Source: Gottfriedia endophytica (GTDB lineage Bacteria; Bacillota; Bacilli; Bacillales; Bacillaceae_G). Taken from it: a DNA stretch of 64,000 bases. A program made the translations under genes and the position numbers. The stretch is taken from positions 405,515 to 469,514 of the forward strand of contig NZ_JAGIYQ010000001.1 in assembly GCF_017814275.1 (NCBI RefSeq), read 5' to 3'. Below, piece after piece: positions 1 through 7,109 of this stretch; the first letter of the stretch is position 1; each line of letters starts with the position of its first letter. The notes beneath the pieces were generated by a model. The model was not told where the DNA came from. It was given only the letters and a program-made list of their open reading frames with translations, and did not search any database.

Positions 1-209
1 TTTACTCTCACGAGTAACTTTTTCTAAGCTTTAACTGGACCTTGGCATGTCCAGTTAGCTAATTTCTTCAAATTCATCGCAGCAAAAGTAAGCATCGACT
101 GCATGGACAATTTTTTAAGGCCTCTTAAAGTTCTCCAACGCATTCCATGCTTTTCTTTCGCATAAGCAAAGACACGTTCAATCGTTTCGTTAATCTCTCG
201 TTTAAACAA
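1..209 (-). pseudogene. IS1182-family transposase, C-terminal fragment
   Basis: Minus-strand reading of about 61 residues ends with the stretch NLKKLAN and contains KEKHGMRW and LRGLKK, which I recognise as the C-terminal tail of DDE transposases of the IS1182 type. Everything upstream (catalytic core and N terminus) is absent: to the right of position 209 the frame runs into AT-rich sequence with stops. It is a dead remnant and marks the left edge as accessory DNA. Whether more of the IS lies left of the window cannot be seen. Confidence 0.75.
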
Positions 210-574
210 AATAGTAATAAAGTAGTTAGTACTTTTAATTCTTCAGAGTTTTCGGCAATTATTCCGGGTGAAATTTTCCTTGATGCATTTATCTGCATTT
301 TTTAGCAAATTCAATTTTATTTTTAGGAGATACATAAAGTTTCTTATTTTTCAACTGCCCTTTAGCCATCCAAACATCTCAAGCGCTGCACCACAGATTA
401 TGAAAAACAATAAAAACCGTTATACTGCTACTATGGCCGGGTGAAGTGAAGACTTTTGTCATGTTAAAACCATCTATATACTATTTCTATCTTATTCTAG
501 ATAAATATTTATAAAGGATATTAATATCGGTTTATCGAATTATTGTTTATCAAATCTATATTCGGAGGGAGAAT
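210..574. other. AT-rich gene-free stretch before the XRE gene
   Basis: No convincing gene. A 26-codon minus-strand open frame at about 290-370 (Lys-rich, ending KKCR) lacks a convincing ribosome site and is not called. Positions 545-574 are the leader of the following regulator gene, with a GGAGGGAG ribosome site at about 563-570. Confidence 0.4.
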
Positions 575-901
575 ATGTTACTAGATTTAGGTGAAAAAAT
601 TCGTGAGTTACGGCTTAAAAAAGGGTATGGGTTAAATGAATTTGCAAAGATATTAAATATTTCACCTAGTTACTTAAGTCAATTAGAAACAAAAAAAACC
701 GAGAATATTTCCTTTCCCCTACTACAGAGGTTACAAGAAGAACTCGCATTACTTCCATTGAATCTAAGTGAAGACTCTAGGTTTAGTCGTGTATTCCAAC
801 AAATGGAATTATTAAAAAAATTTGATGAAGAATCTTACGAATTTGTACTCTTTAGTTTAGAGTCAAATATTAAATGGTTAATTGAAAAGAAAGTTAGATA
901 A
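575..901 (+). CDS. XRE/Cro-type helix-turn-helix regulator
   Basis: A 108-residue protein. Residues about 5-60 form a typical HTH_XRE domain (IRELRLKKGYGLNEFA, then ISPSYLSQLE as recognition helix). The remaining 45 residues are helical and carry no recognisable ligand domain. A strong GGAGGGAG ribosome site 6 bases upstream fixes the start. It lies alone on the plus strand, convergent with the next gene and separated from it by a bidirectional hairpin terminator. Such stand-alone XRE proteins are typical of mobile elements as repressors of excision or transfer genes, so regulation of the neighbouring recombinase region is plausible but is inference. The target site is unknown. Confidence 0.8.
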   Translation: MLLDLGEKIRELRLKKGYGLNEFAKILNISPSYLSQLETKKTENISFPLLQRLQEELALLPLNLSEDSRFSRVFQQMELLKKFDEESYEFVLFSLESNIKWLIEKKVR

Positions 902-949
902 AAAGTAATCTAAGCTTTGATAAATTGATATATTATTAGTTTGTATGAG

Positions 950-982
950 AAAAATAGCATGCAAAAAATACATGCTATTTTT
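950..982. terminator. Bidirectional rho-independent terminator
   Basis: AAAAATAGCATG and CATGCTATTTTT form a perfect stem of 12 bp around a 9-base loop, with an A-run on one side and a T-run on the other, placed between two convergent genes. Confidence 0.85.
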
Positions 983-1001
983 CATCCGAATATTTATCTA
1001 G

Positions 1002-2072
1002 CTATTCTGAAAATAAAGTAGTTTGTTGATATTTACCTTTGGACAAATTTGGTTGTGTGGTCTGATCTACAGATTCTATAACTTGATCTTCAGACTCTAA
1101 TTCTTCTTCAACAAATAATTGTTTAAGTTCAGGAAAAAAAACTTTGTTGAAGTAATTTACCATTAATTCTCCTCTATTTGCTCCAGTTAAAACTGCATCT
1201 TTATCATCAAATTTCATTACATAATCACTTTGGTCACTTTGATAATATTTATTTTCTAAAAAGTTTTCATGATCATCATAAAATAGTTTATAAGCCTTTA
1301 AAGCTTCATTTTCGAATTTTTCTCTCTGATTTTCATCTAGTGTCATTCCATTTTTCTTCAAGTAATATTTAATGTAAGATTTAAAACTATAGCTATCTTT
1401 AATAAGATGTTGTCTATCCTCTTTTTTATCCTCTGAATCCTTTTCCTTTATATCTTTTTGCTTTTTACCTGTTTTCAATTCTTCCTTTAACTTCTCTATA
1501 TCATTTTTCAATTCATTGTATTTAAAATCGTATTTATTTGAATAATCCTCAAATTTGTATATTAGTGTTTCATGACCTTTTTCTAATTTATCTAACCTCT
1601 CAAACTTTTCATCAACATGTTGTTGAAATTGAATAAGAGTCTTAAGTATTGCTGCATTAGAAACTTCCTGCTCTTGTAATTCCATCGGAAATTTAGTTTC
1701 ACCCTTTATTTCTTTTACACTTTTGGAATTAATCGTTTCATTTTTCATCGCTTCTGTTATTTCTTCTTTATTTTCTTTCGTTGAATTTTCAAATTTTTCA
1801 GCATTGTCCTTGAATAGTGTTGCTACACTTAATGGAATCTTTTCTACATATGTTTTATACACACGAACCATATCTAATAAACCTAATCTTTCTTGTTGGA
1901 TAAACTTGACCAAATCTGACTCCATTATTTTATATCCACCTTGACGATAACTTGTTGAGATTGCATTTATTTTCCCATCACGGATCCATTTTCGAAGAGT
2001 TTGAATCGAATCAGTTATATAACAATCCATCAAAATTTTTAACGCTTCCTCTAAATTATATTCCCGCTCCAT
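1002..2072 (-). CDS. MerR-like HTH protein with long coiled coil (unknown role)
   Basis: A 356-residue protein. Residues about 5-62 look like a MerR-type/excisionase helix-turn-helix (DSIQTLRKWIRDGKI, then GGYKI as wing). Residues about 140-220 are strongly charged heptad-like sequence, a coiled coil rich in Lys and Glu. The C-terminal third (about 228-330) is a separate helical domain that I do not recognise. A strong AGGAGGAGG ribosome site supports the ATG. Immediately upstream lies a 1-kb region with several inverted repeats built on TGTTG...CAACA and a 62-bp palindrome. Proteins of this build occur on Bacillus plasmids, where they act in partition, replication or regulation; binding of the adjacent repeats is inference. 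It could equally be a transcriptional regulator of the recombinases. Confidence 0.6.
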   Translation of the reverse strand: MEREYNLEEALKILMDCYITDSIQTLRKWIRDGKINAISTSYRQGGYKIMESDLVKFIQQERLGLLDMVRVYKTYVEKIPLSVATLFKDNAEKFENSTKENKEEITEAMKNETINSKSVKEIKGETKFPMELQEQEVSNAAILKTLIQFQQHVDEKFERLDKLEKGHETLIYKFEDYSNKYDFKYNELKNDIEKLKEELKTGKKQKDIKEKDSEDKKEDRQHLIKDSYSFKSYIKYYLKKNGMTLDENQREKFENEALKAYKLFYDDHENFLENKYYQSDQSDYVMKFDDKDAVLTGANRGELMVNYFNKVFFPELKQLFVEEELESEDQVIESVDQTTQPNLSKGKYQQTTLFSE

Positions 2073-2207
2073 ATGCCTCCTCCTAAAAAAGCTTGTTCAT
2101 TTCAAGATACGAAAAAATAATTTTTTTATGAGTCATTTATATGATTTTTGTGATAATGTACAAGCTACATTGTGGATGCCAAGCTATATTAAAGTTAGGA
2201 CTAACCC

Positions 2208-2220
2208 TGTTGGAACAACA
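2208..2220. repeat. Inverted repeat TGTTG-N3-CAACA, copy 1
   Basis: The 13-bp sequence TGTTGGAACAACA has 5-bp arms around GAA and occurs again identically at 2298-2310. Likely protein-binding half-sites (inference). Confidence 0.55.
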
Positions 2221-2297
2221 TTTTTCAAAAAAGGCTGTTTTATTGATTTTAAAAAATAGGAGTACTGCCTTAATTTCGAACTTTATTCATGCAATAT

Positions 2298-2310
2298 TGT
2301 TGGAACAACA
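2298..2310. repeat. Inverted repeat TGTTG-N3-CAACA, copy 2
   Basis: Identical to the copy at 2208-2220. It is also nested in a longer AATATTG ... CAATATT inverted repeat spanning 2293-2340. Confidence 0.55.
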
Positions 2311-2359
2311 TTCTTTCATCAATGTTAGTTGTTCAATATTCATTTAGCAAAATTAATTT

Positions 2360-2385
2360 AATAATGTTGTTTTATCAACATTATT
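2360..2385. repeat. Inverted repeat with 10-bp arms, TGTTG/CAACA core
   Basis: AATAATGTTG and CAACATTATT are perfect 10-bp arms around a 6-base spacer, sharing the TGTTG/CAACA core with the two shorter inverted repeats upstream. Confidence 0.55.
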
Positions 2386-2415
2386 TTAAATACAAAAAAC
2401 CGCATTTTTGCAAAG

Positions 2416-2433
2416 ACTTGTACAAATAACCGC
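2416..2433 (+). repeat. 18-bp direct repeat, copy 1
   Basis: ACTTGTACAAATAACCGC, repeated exactly at 2582-2599. Its CAAATAACCGC part also forms part of both arms of the palindrome in between. Confidence 0.7.
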
Positions 2434-2515
2434 TGTTGTAAAAAATCATATACTAGCTAAATTTACATAATTTTGTATCAAATCCTCAAACCATGTATGA
2501 CGTCAGGATTCAATC

Positions 2516-2577
2516 ATACCAAGGCGGTTATTTGATACAGTAGCTATAGCTACTGTATCAAATAACCGCCTTGGTAT
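2516..2577. repeat. Perfect 62-bp palindrome
   Basis: The 31 bases 2516-2546 are exactly complementary to 2547-2577 with no spacer (centre AGCTA/TAGCT). Each arm carries TGTATCAAATAACCGCC, an iteron-like relative of the 18-bp direct repeats on both sides. It is not followed by a T-run, so it is not an ordinary terminator. It could extrude as a cruciform or bind a dimeric protein. Confidence 0.85.
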
Positions 2578-2581
2578 ATAA

Positions 2582-2599
2582 ACTTGTACAAATAACCGC
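2582..2599 (+). repeat. 18-bp direct repeat, copy 2
   Basis: Exact repeat of 2416-2433, five bases after the palindrome. A shorter relative (AACTTGTACAA) lies at 6521-6531 in the promoter region of the recombinase operon. Confidence 0.7.
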
Positions 2600-2862
2600 C
2601 CATAAGACATTGCGAAATTTTGTGATTTTGATTTTTTTATAAAAATTAATCTAATTATTTTACACTTGTCGAATCGAATTTTTTAGGTTTTTTGAAAAAA
2701 CTTTATATCCGAAAATAATGACTTAACTGTTCCACTGTTTTCTTGTGAGAAATGCAGTAGATAAAGTAGTTATCTAAATTCAGTAGTAATTTAATCAGAT
2801 TATGTAAACAAAAAAATGAGGGATCACTCAAAGTACAAGTAATCTCCCATTTTATACTTTTG

Positions 2863-3092
2863 ATTTTCCCACAGAGTATCTTTCAATTTGGTTGACGTCT
2901 CTACCCCAACCGAAATTAAAATCTGGGTATTCAAACTTAGTTTATTTACTGGTCAGATTTCCAACTCCAGTTAAACAACAGCAGCCTTAAATTTTGTATT
3001 CTGATGATTACTGCAAGTGCATAATATCCCCAAATGAGCCTCCAATAATTCCTATTCTATCTGGATCGATTGAAGGGTGGACTGGAAAAAAT
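2863..3092 (-). pseudogene. Decayed alpha/beta-hydrolase fragment
   Basis: Minus-strand translation gives DPDRIGIIGGSFGDIM, the nucleophile-elbow region (GGSFG) of prolyl-oligopeptidase or dienelactone-hydrolase-like esterases, followed after in-frame stops by LTGVGNLTS and EYPDFNFGWGRDVNQIERYS. At least three stops interrupt about 75 codons, and both ends of the gene are missing. It is a relic, probably brought in or broken by mobile-element activity. Confidence 0.55.
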
Positions 3093-3108
3093 AACCTAGA
3101 TGAAAATA

Positions 3109-3138
3109 AGCAACACTGAGTTTTCACTCAATGTTGCT
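3109..3138. terminator. Terminator after the recombinase operon
   Basis: AGCAAC-AC-TGAGT and ACTCA-AT-GTTGCT pair around a TTTC loop just downstream of the second recombinase stop on the minus strand. Confidence 0.7.
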
Positions 3139-3144
3139 TTAGAT

Positions 3145-4758
3145 TTAAATATCGAAGTACTGCTTAAATGGGGAGTTGAGAACAAAACAAAATTGTTCTT
3201 CCAAATGTTCGTTAATTGTTACGTAGCATTCTTTTACGGTCATAAGTGCCAACGCTCTCTTTTTCGCATCACTTAATGTTTCAAAGCCATTTTTTGGAAA
3301 TAGGTTTGTAAATATATCCGTTTCTAATAAAGGTTTCGCAATTATTTTTTCTAAAATACCCTTTTCGTACGAATACTTTTTAAGATTTTGCTCTAATAAT
3401 TCAATCTTCTTATTGACTGCTTCTTCAGTAATCATAAGTCCTATTGTTAATGAATCATATGAATCGATAAATTCTCCTTCTGAAAACTGATCATTTTTAA
3501 CCTTTTCATAAAGCTGTTGCATTATTGTATCTAACAATTTTTTTTGTTCTGTATACATAAGAGTAATACTAGATAATTCGTTTTTAACTTTTACCAATTC
3601 TAACTCAAGAATGTTTTTTACATCTTCTTGAAAATTTACAAAACTCTTATTACATAATTTCTCCCAATAACGATGAAAAAAGTCATGTATGATGTTTGCT
3701 TTTAACTTCTTATTACATTGACTAATATACAACCGATATCCTTTACCATTTTTTCTTCGATCTTTCGTATTAAAATCAGCACCATTACATTTTTCGCATT
3801 TACACTTTAAAATACCTTTAAAATAAAAGGGCGTTGTTGAATATTTAGGAGAGTTTTGACTTAGTTTTTCATATTTTCGCCAACAAATTTCCCATACTTC
3901 TGAAGAAATTGGTGGATTACTTACTAGCCACGAATCATTTGCTTCTTTCCATTCTTCTCTCGGCTTTAACTCATATCCATGTTCGTTGACAAATCGATGA
4001 TAAACGTATTTTCCTGTATAAATAGGATTTGTAATGATATACTTCACCTTGTTTGGAGTCCATTTTATTTTCTTCTCAGAACATCTCTTCTCTTTTGAAA
4101 TATAGCCGATATTTAGTTCATTTAACTTTCGAGCAATACTATTAAAGTTTTCACTTGTTTGGTACCATGAAAATATTTCTTTGACAATCTCAATTTCATC
4201 AGGTTCCTGTACTAACGTACGTTTTTCTCCATCTTTAACTAATCTAAATCCATATGGTGTTTTCCCTCCCCTGAAGCTACCATTTCGCATTAATTCATTC
4301 AATGAAGCTCTAAGTCTTGTTGAAAGATTGTCTACTTCCAGTTTACTCAAGCCATCTTCAAGTGCATTTCGTACTATATCATCACTTGTATATAGTTGAT
4401 TTCGAGATGCAAGGATAACTGGAACATTGTGACTATTAAAAAATTTTCGTAGTTCAGCATGCTCTTTGGGATTTCGAGCCAATCGGTCAACATCCGATAC
4501 AACCAGAGCATCAATATTACCTTCTGTAATCGACTGTAGTAATTCACTCAACTTTTCTCGCTTTGTAAATTCCTTCTTTGTTGCTGACTCCTTTTCATCA
4601 AATAGTATAGGATCATGAATTTTCTTATCATCCACAAGATGCGAAATAATCTCAATTTGTCTTTCGAATTTCTGTTCATTTGATGACACACGTGTGTAGG
4701 TAGCTATTTTTTTTGCATCTTTTAAGATTTCTGACACGTTCTTATCGTAAATTCGCAC
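3145..4758 (-). CDS. Large serine recombinase (second of tandem pair)
   Basis: A 537-residue site-specific recombinase. The N-terminal resolvase domain (about 15-155) has TYTRVSSNEQ with the nucleophilic serine and the DVDRLARN arginine motif. A recombinase domain follows (about 175-280, with GKTPYGF, and TNPIYTGKYVYHR), then a zinc ribbon (CKCEKCNG ... QC, about 328-365) and a coiled-coil tail (about 390-470). Large serine recombinases cut and join DNA through a 5'-phosphoserine link to integrate, excise or invert elements. A GTG start with AGGAGG 8 bases upstream lies 12 bp after the stop of the first recombinase, so the two are co-transcribed. Length and second position match CcrB of staphylococcal cassettes, but orthology is not established. 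Confidence 0.85.
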   Translation of the reverse strand: MRIYDKNVSEILKDAKKIATYTRVSSNEQKFERQIEIISHLVDDKKIHDPILFDEKESATKKEFTKREKLSELLQSITEGNIDALVVSDVDRLARNPKEHAELRKFFNSHNVPVILASRNQLYTSDDIVRNALEDGLSKLEVDNLSTRLRASLNELMRNGSFRGGKTPYGFRLVKDGEKRTLVQEPDEIEIVKEIFSWYQTSENFNSIARKLNELNIGYISKEKRCSEKKIKWTPNKVKYIITNPIYTGKYVYHRFVNEHGYELKPREEWKEANDSWLVSNPPISSEVWEICWRKYEKLSQNSPKYSTTPFYFKGILKCKCEKCNGADFNTKDRRKNGKGYRLYISQCNKKLKANIIHDFFHRYWEKLCNKSFVNFQEDVKNILELELVKVKNELSSITLMYTEQKKLLDTIMQQLYEKVKNDQFSEGEFIDSYDSLTIGLMITEEAVNKKIELLEQNLKKYSYEKGILEKIIAKPLLETDIFTNLFPKNGFETLSDAKKRALALMTVKECYVTINEHLEEQFCFVLNSPFKQYFDI

Positions 4759-4770
4759 TAAACAAACCTC

Positions 4771-6273
4771 CTACTTCATATCTTGTTTGTAAAAAATAGT
4801 AGCTTTTCTATCTTCATTTACTTCTATTTTTGCAATAAAAAAATGAATTAACCTTTTTTGTTGTATGTGATTTAACGATTTAATTTTGGGTATCGGCAAG
4901 TTATTGACCAGTGAAATCATAATTTTATCTAGATTTTGCACATATTTTTCTTTCTCTTTCTTCAGCTCTTTGTACATCTTTTTATATTCGGCAACATAGG
5001 ACTCGATTTCACTCGTTCTTTCAACTTTTGTAATGGTTGATTCTTGAATGAACTCAACTGTATTACATTGAATTTTTTCTTTTATATCTTTTATATCTTT
5101 CTCTAATTTTTCTATTATAATAATGCTTGGTTTTAGCAACATACCAACAGCATATTCAATAATTTTCTTTTTATTTTTTGAGACATGGTCGTAAAACCAC
5201 TTAGTTAGATTCTCTAATATGAGTTGATCAGTTTTATTAATTTGAAACTTAACAAAATCTCCTTTGGTTTTACACAGATAGATCGAATCTTTGACAATTA
5301 ACTTTTTCTTACATTTTGCACATATAAGAATGTCTGTTAACATAGGATGAATAATTTCGGTTACCTTTTTCAAGTCATGACCTTTTAAAATAGTTAACTT
5401 TTCATTCGCACTTTCCCATAGATCCTCTTCAACTGCTACTAATCGCTTATTTACCTTTTCAGCTCGAATTATTTTACCATCAAATATCCCTGTTACAATT
5501 CCTTTATGTAACTCTCTTGATATAAATTCCGAAATATCTGAGCCTATTAATCCGGGATACTTCTTCTTAAAATGCTTATCCGCATCTACAATCTTATCAA
5601 ATTTTTTTTTTACAAATTCTTGATAAATTAATTCTATTTTTTCTTTATTAATTTTTGAAATCATGATTTCTTTTTGTTCTTTGGTATCCTCTTCAATTAA
5701 TCGAGTCTCATCAATCATTAAATCCTCAGACCCAGAGTTTGATGCACTACTTTTTCTTTCGGCCACCTTCTGCATATAATATGGTTTTGGTGGTTTCCCT
5801 CCTCCCCATTCACCTGCTCTAATTTTTGCGATTCTAGAGTCAATTAATCGTTTAATAATATTATTTCCCTCATGCTCAGAGATTGCACCAAGAAGTAACT
5901 CAATAAAATCTCCAATAACACCTTCAAACATTTGTGGCTCATTATCTCCTGCAAAAAACATTTTCACATCATGTTTACGAAGTACCTCTACAAATTCTAT
6001 ATATTGTTCAGATCTTCTTGAAATTCGATCACGTTTAAAAACAATGATTCTTTCAATTAATCCACTCTTTATTTCTGTCATTAATTGGTAAAGCTTACTA
6101 CGCTCCTCAATTTCTGTATTTCTAGCGGACTTTGTATTTTCATTAAATATTTGATGAACAAACCAGCCCTGATTACGAGCATATTTTGTACATGCAGTAA
6201 CCTGATAGTCTATCGAGGTTTTTTGTTTGTCTTCATTCAATGACCTCCGGACGTAAATCACTGTTTTCTTCAT
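4771..6273 (-). CDS. Large serine recombinase (first of tandem pair)
   Basis: A 500-residue serine recombinase. The N-terminal catalytic domain (about 1-150) has IYVRRSLNED with the catalytic serine at residue 11, and FKRDRISRR. A recombinase domain (about 155-290, with GGGKPPKPYY) and a small Cys-pair zinc finger (CAKCKKK ... YLC) follow, then a charged coiled coil (about 385-455). The segment between GGGKPP and the recombinase helices carries an unusual Ser/Glu-rich insertion. Its start lies inside the end of a small upstream ORF (41-bp overlap), suggesting translational coupling. With its partner it resembles a CcrA-CcrB pair: two unequal recombinases in one operon. The substrate sites are not identified. 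Confidence 0.85.
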   Translation of the reverse strand: MKKTVIYVRRSLNEDKQKTSIDYQVTACTKYARNQGWFVHQIFNENTKSARNTEIEERSKLYQLMTEIKSGLIERIIVFKRDRISRRSEQYIEFVEVLRKHDVKMFFAGDNEPQMFEGVIGDFIELLLGAISEHEGNNIIKRLIDSRIAKIRAGEWGGGKPPKPYYMQKVAERKSSASNSGSEDLMIDETRLIEEDTKEQKEIMISKINKEKIELIYQEFVKKKFDKIVDADKHFKKKYPGLIGSDISEFISRELHKGIVTGIFDGKIIRAEKVNKRLVAVEEDLWESANEKLTILKGHDLKKVTEIIHPMLTDILICAKCKKKLIVKDSIYLCKTKGDFVKFQINKTDQLILENLTKWFYDHVSKNKKKIIEYAVGMLLKPSIIIIEKLEKDIKDIKEKIQCNTVEFIQESTITKVERTSEIESYVAEYKKMYKELKKEKEKYVQNLDKIMISLVNNLPIPKIKSLNHIQQKRLIHFFIAKIEVNEDRKATIFYKQDMK

Positions 6274-6418
6274 GCTGTACCAAATCCCCCATTAACAAAT
6301 AATTTAACTCCTGCTTAACTAAACTTAAATAATATGATTTCCAATCTTTCTCAAACACTGAATCATAAACATACTGAACAGTTTCAATTTGAAGTTCTTT
6401 TAAATCCTTCATTTTCAT
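6233..6418 (-). CDS. Small unknown protein leading the recombinase operon
   Basis: A 61-residue acidic helical protein starting at the ATG at 6418, six bases after AAGGGTG. A GTG nine bases further up is in frame but overlaps that ribosome site. It overlaps the recombinase start by 41 bp. No domain is recognised. It could be a recombination directionality factor, an accessory factor or merely a leader cistron; only the position suggests a link. Confidence 0.5.
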   Translation of the reverse strand: MKMKDLKELQIETVQYVYDSVFEKDWKSYYLSLVKQELNYLLMGDLVQHEENSDLRPEVIE

Positions 6419-6520
6419 AACTATCACCCTTTCAACTGATACAAATAGTATGACCAGCTAAAAACGTATTATTCTCATATAAAAATAAAATGTTTTTATT
6501 CAAGAATAATTTGATAGTTC

Positions 6521-6531
6521 AACTTGTACAA
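6521..6531 (+). promoter_or_regulatory. Motif shared with the element repeats, upstream of recombinase operon
   Basis: AACTTGTACAA matches the first 11 bases of the direct repeat at 2581-2591. TTGTACAA is itself palindromic. It sits about 100 bp upstream of the operon's first start codon, where an operator or promoter would be expected. Confidence 0.3.
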
Positions 6532-6613
6532 TATATGTAAAAACCAGAGGTGGACAACACTTTAAAAACAAAAAAAACAACTGCCTAATAAATTAGCAAT
6601 TGCCTAAAGTCAT

Positions 6614-6724
6614 TTATTTTTCTTTACCGAAATACACTTCTAATGCTTTCTTTAATACTTCTTCTAATTTCAACGAACCATACGTTTCTTTACCGAGCTT
6701 TAATGGAGACGAAGGTTTATCCAT
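6614..6724 (-). CDS. Small 36-residue protein
   Basis: Begins MDKPSSPLKLGKET and ends VYFGKEK, lysine- and glutamate-rich with one likely helix. An AAGAGGTGAT ribosome site ends about five bases before the ATG, unusually good for a chance ORF. A hairpin follows at 6575-6600 (CAACTGCC ... GCAATTGCC). It has no known domain and sits at the right edge of the recombinase element; it could be a short regulatory peptide or the remaining part of a larger gene. Confidence 0.45.
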   Translation of the reverse strand: MDKPSSPLKLGKETYGSLKLEEVLKKALEVYFGKEK

Positions 6725-6831
6725 TTGCATCACCTCTTTTGACACTATATGCGAGTGTTAGCATTGGACTACCCTTCAAATTCTCTTGGTATTACTGAAT
6801 TTGTCCCTGTTTGCAATGACTATGCATGACA

Positions 6832-6912
6832 AATGCAATGCAAAAGCTTGGGGTTAAGGGGCGATCACAAGCAGTCATCGAGCTACTTCGCATGGGGGAG
6901 CTTGAGCTTTAA
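6832..6912 (+). pseudogene. gerE: gerE 3'-end remnant (copy A)
   Basis: Twenty-six in-frame codons plus TAA read NAMQKLGVKGRSQAVIEL and then LRMGELEL. From memory this is nearly identical to the C terminus of B. subtilis GerE, the LuxR-type regulator of late spore-coat genes; it covers the end of the DNA-recognition region. The rest of the gene is not to its left: homology begins abruptly at about 6830. A second, shorter copy lies at 14598. It is a displaced 3' end, not a functional gene. Confidence 0.8.
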
Positions 6913-6957
6913 CTGTAGTTTACATCTTTTCATAAGACAATGAATATTTACAAAATC

Positions 6958-6990
6958 ACCAGTCATTCCTTTCGAATGGCTGGTTTTCTT
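6958..6990 (+). terminator. gerE-type terminator, copy A
   Basis: ACCAGTCATTC and GAATGGCTGGT pair (one G-U) around a 5-base loop, followed by a TTTTCTT run. Confidence 0.8.
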
Positions 6991-7066
6991 CTATTTATGA
7001 TGTTACAAAGATAGTAGAAAATATCTACAAATCTCATTGTTAACATCAACAAATAAAAACAGAAAA

Positions 7067-7095
7067 AGCAACTGCCACATTCCATAGCAATTGCT
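7067..7095 (-). terminator. Terminator of the sigma-54 operon
   Basis: On the minus strand AGCAATTG and CAGTTGCT pair around a 13-base loop, followed by a T-run, 15 bp past the ligase stop. Confidence 0.7.
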
Positions 7096-7109
7096 CTTAA
7101 AAAATGGTT

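Larger units (their letters stand above)
2073..3144. other. Repeat-rich noncoding region of the accessory element
   Basis: About 1.07 kb without an intact gene. It holds three TGTTG/CAACA inverted repeats (2208-2220, 2298-2310, 2360-2385), an 18-bp direct repeat (2416-2433 and 2582-2599), a perfect 62-bp palindrome (2516-2577), a decayed hydrolase fragment (2863-3092) and a hairpin terminator at 3109-3138. The clustering resembles an origin, centromere-like or recombination/regulatory region rather than plain spacer. Confidence 0.5.
6830..6995 (+). repeat. Direct repeat A: gerE tail plus terminator
   Basis: Matches 14598-14696 in the same orientation (shared CAAATGCAATGCAAAA at the left edge and CACCAGTCATTC...GAATGGCTGG at the right). 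Copy B lacks about 75 bases in the middle. The two copies bracket the whole 7.1-14.3 kb cluster. Confidence 0.75.
6725..7109. other. Intergenic stretch with gerE tail, two terminators
   Basis: Contains the gerE 3' remnant (6832-6912), its terminator (6958-6990), and the terminator of the glutamine-synthetase operon (7067-7095). No other gene seen. Confidence 0.6.

Noticed and set aside
1141-2347. Plus-strand ORFs at 1178, 1723 and 2141
   Set aside because: The first two are antisense shadows of the coiled-coil protein; the third crosses the inverted-repeat region and has no ribosome site.
2516-2577. Palindrome as a rho-independent terminator
   Set aside because: No T-run on either side and no gene end nearby; arms contain the iteron motif, so another role is more likely.
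3145-6273. Staphylococcal-type SCC element
   Set aside because: Only the recombinase-pair arrangement is similar; no rlmH target, cch helicase or mec/cargo genes are visible, so I do not call it SCC.
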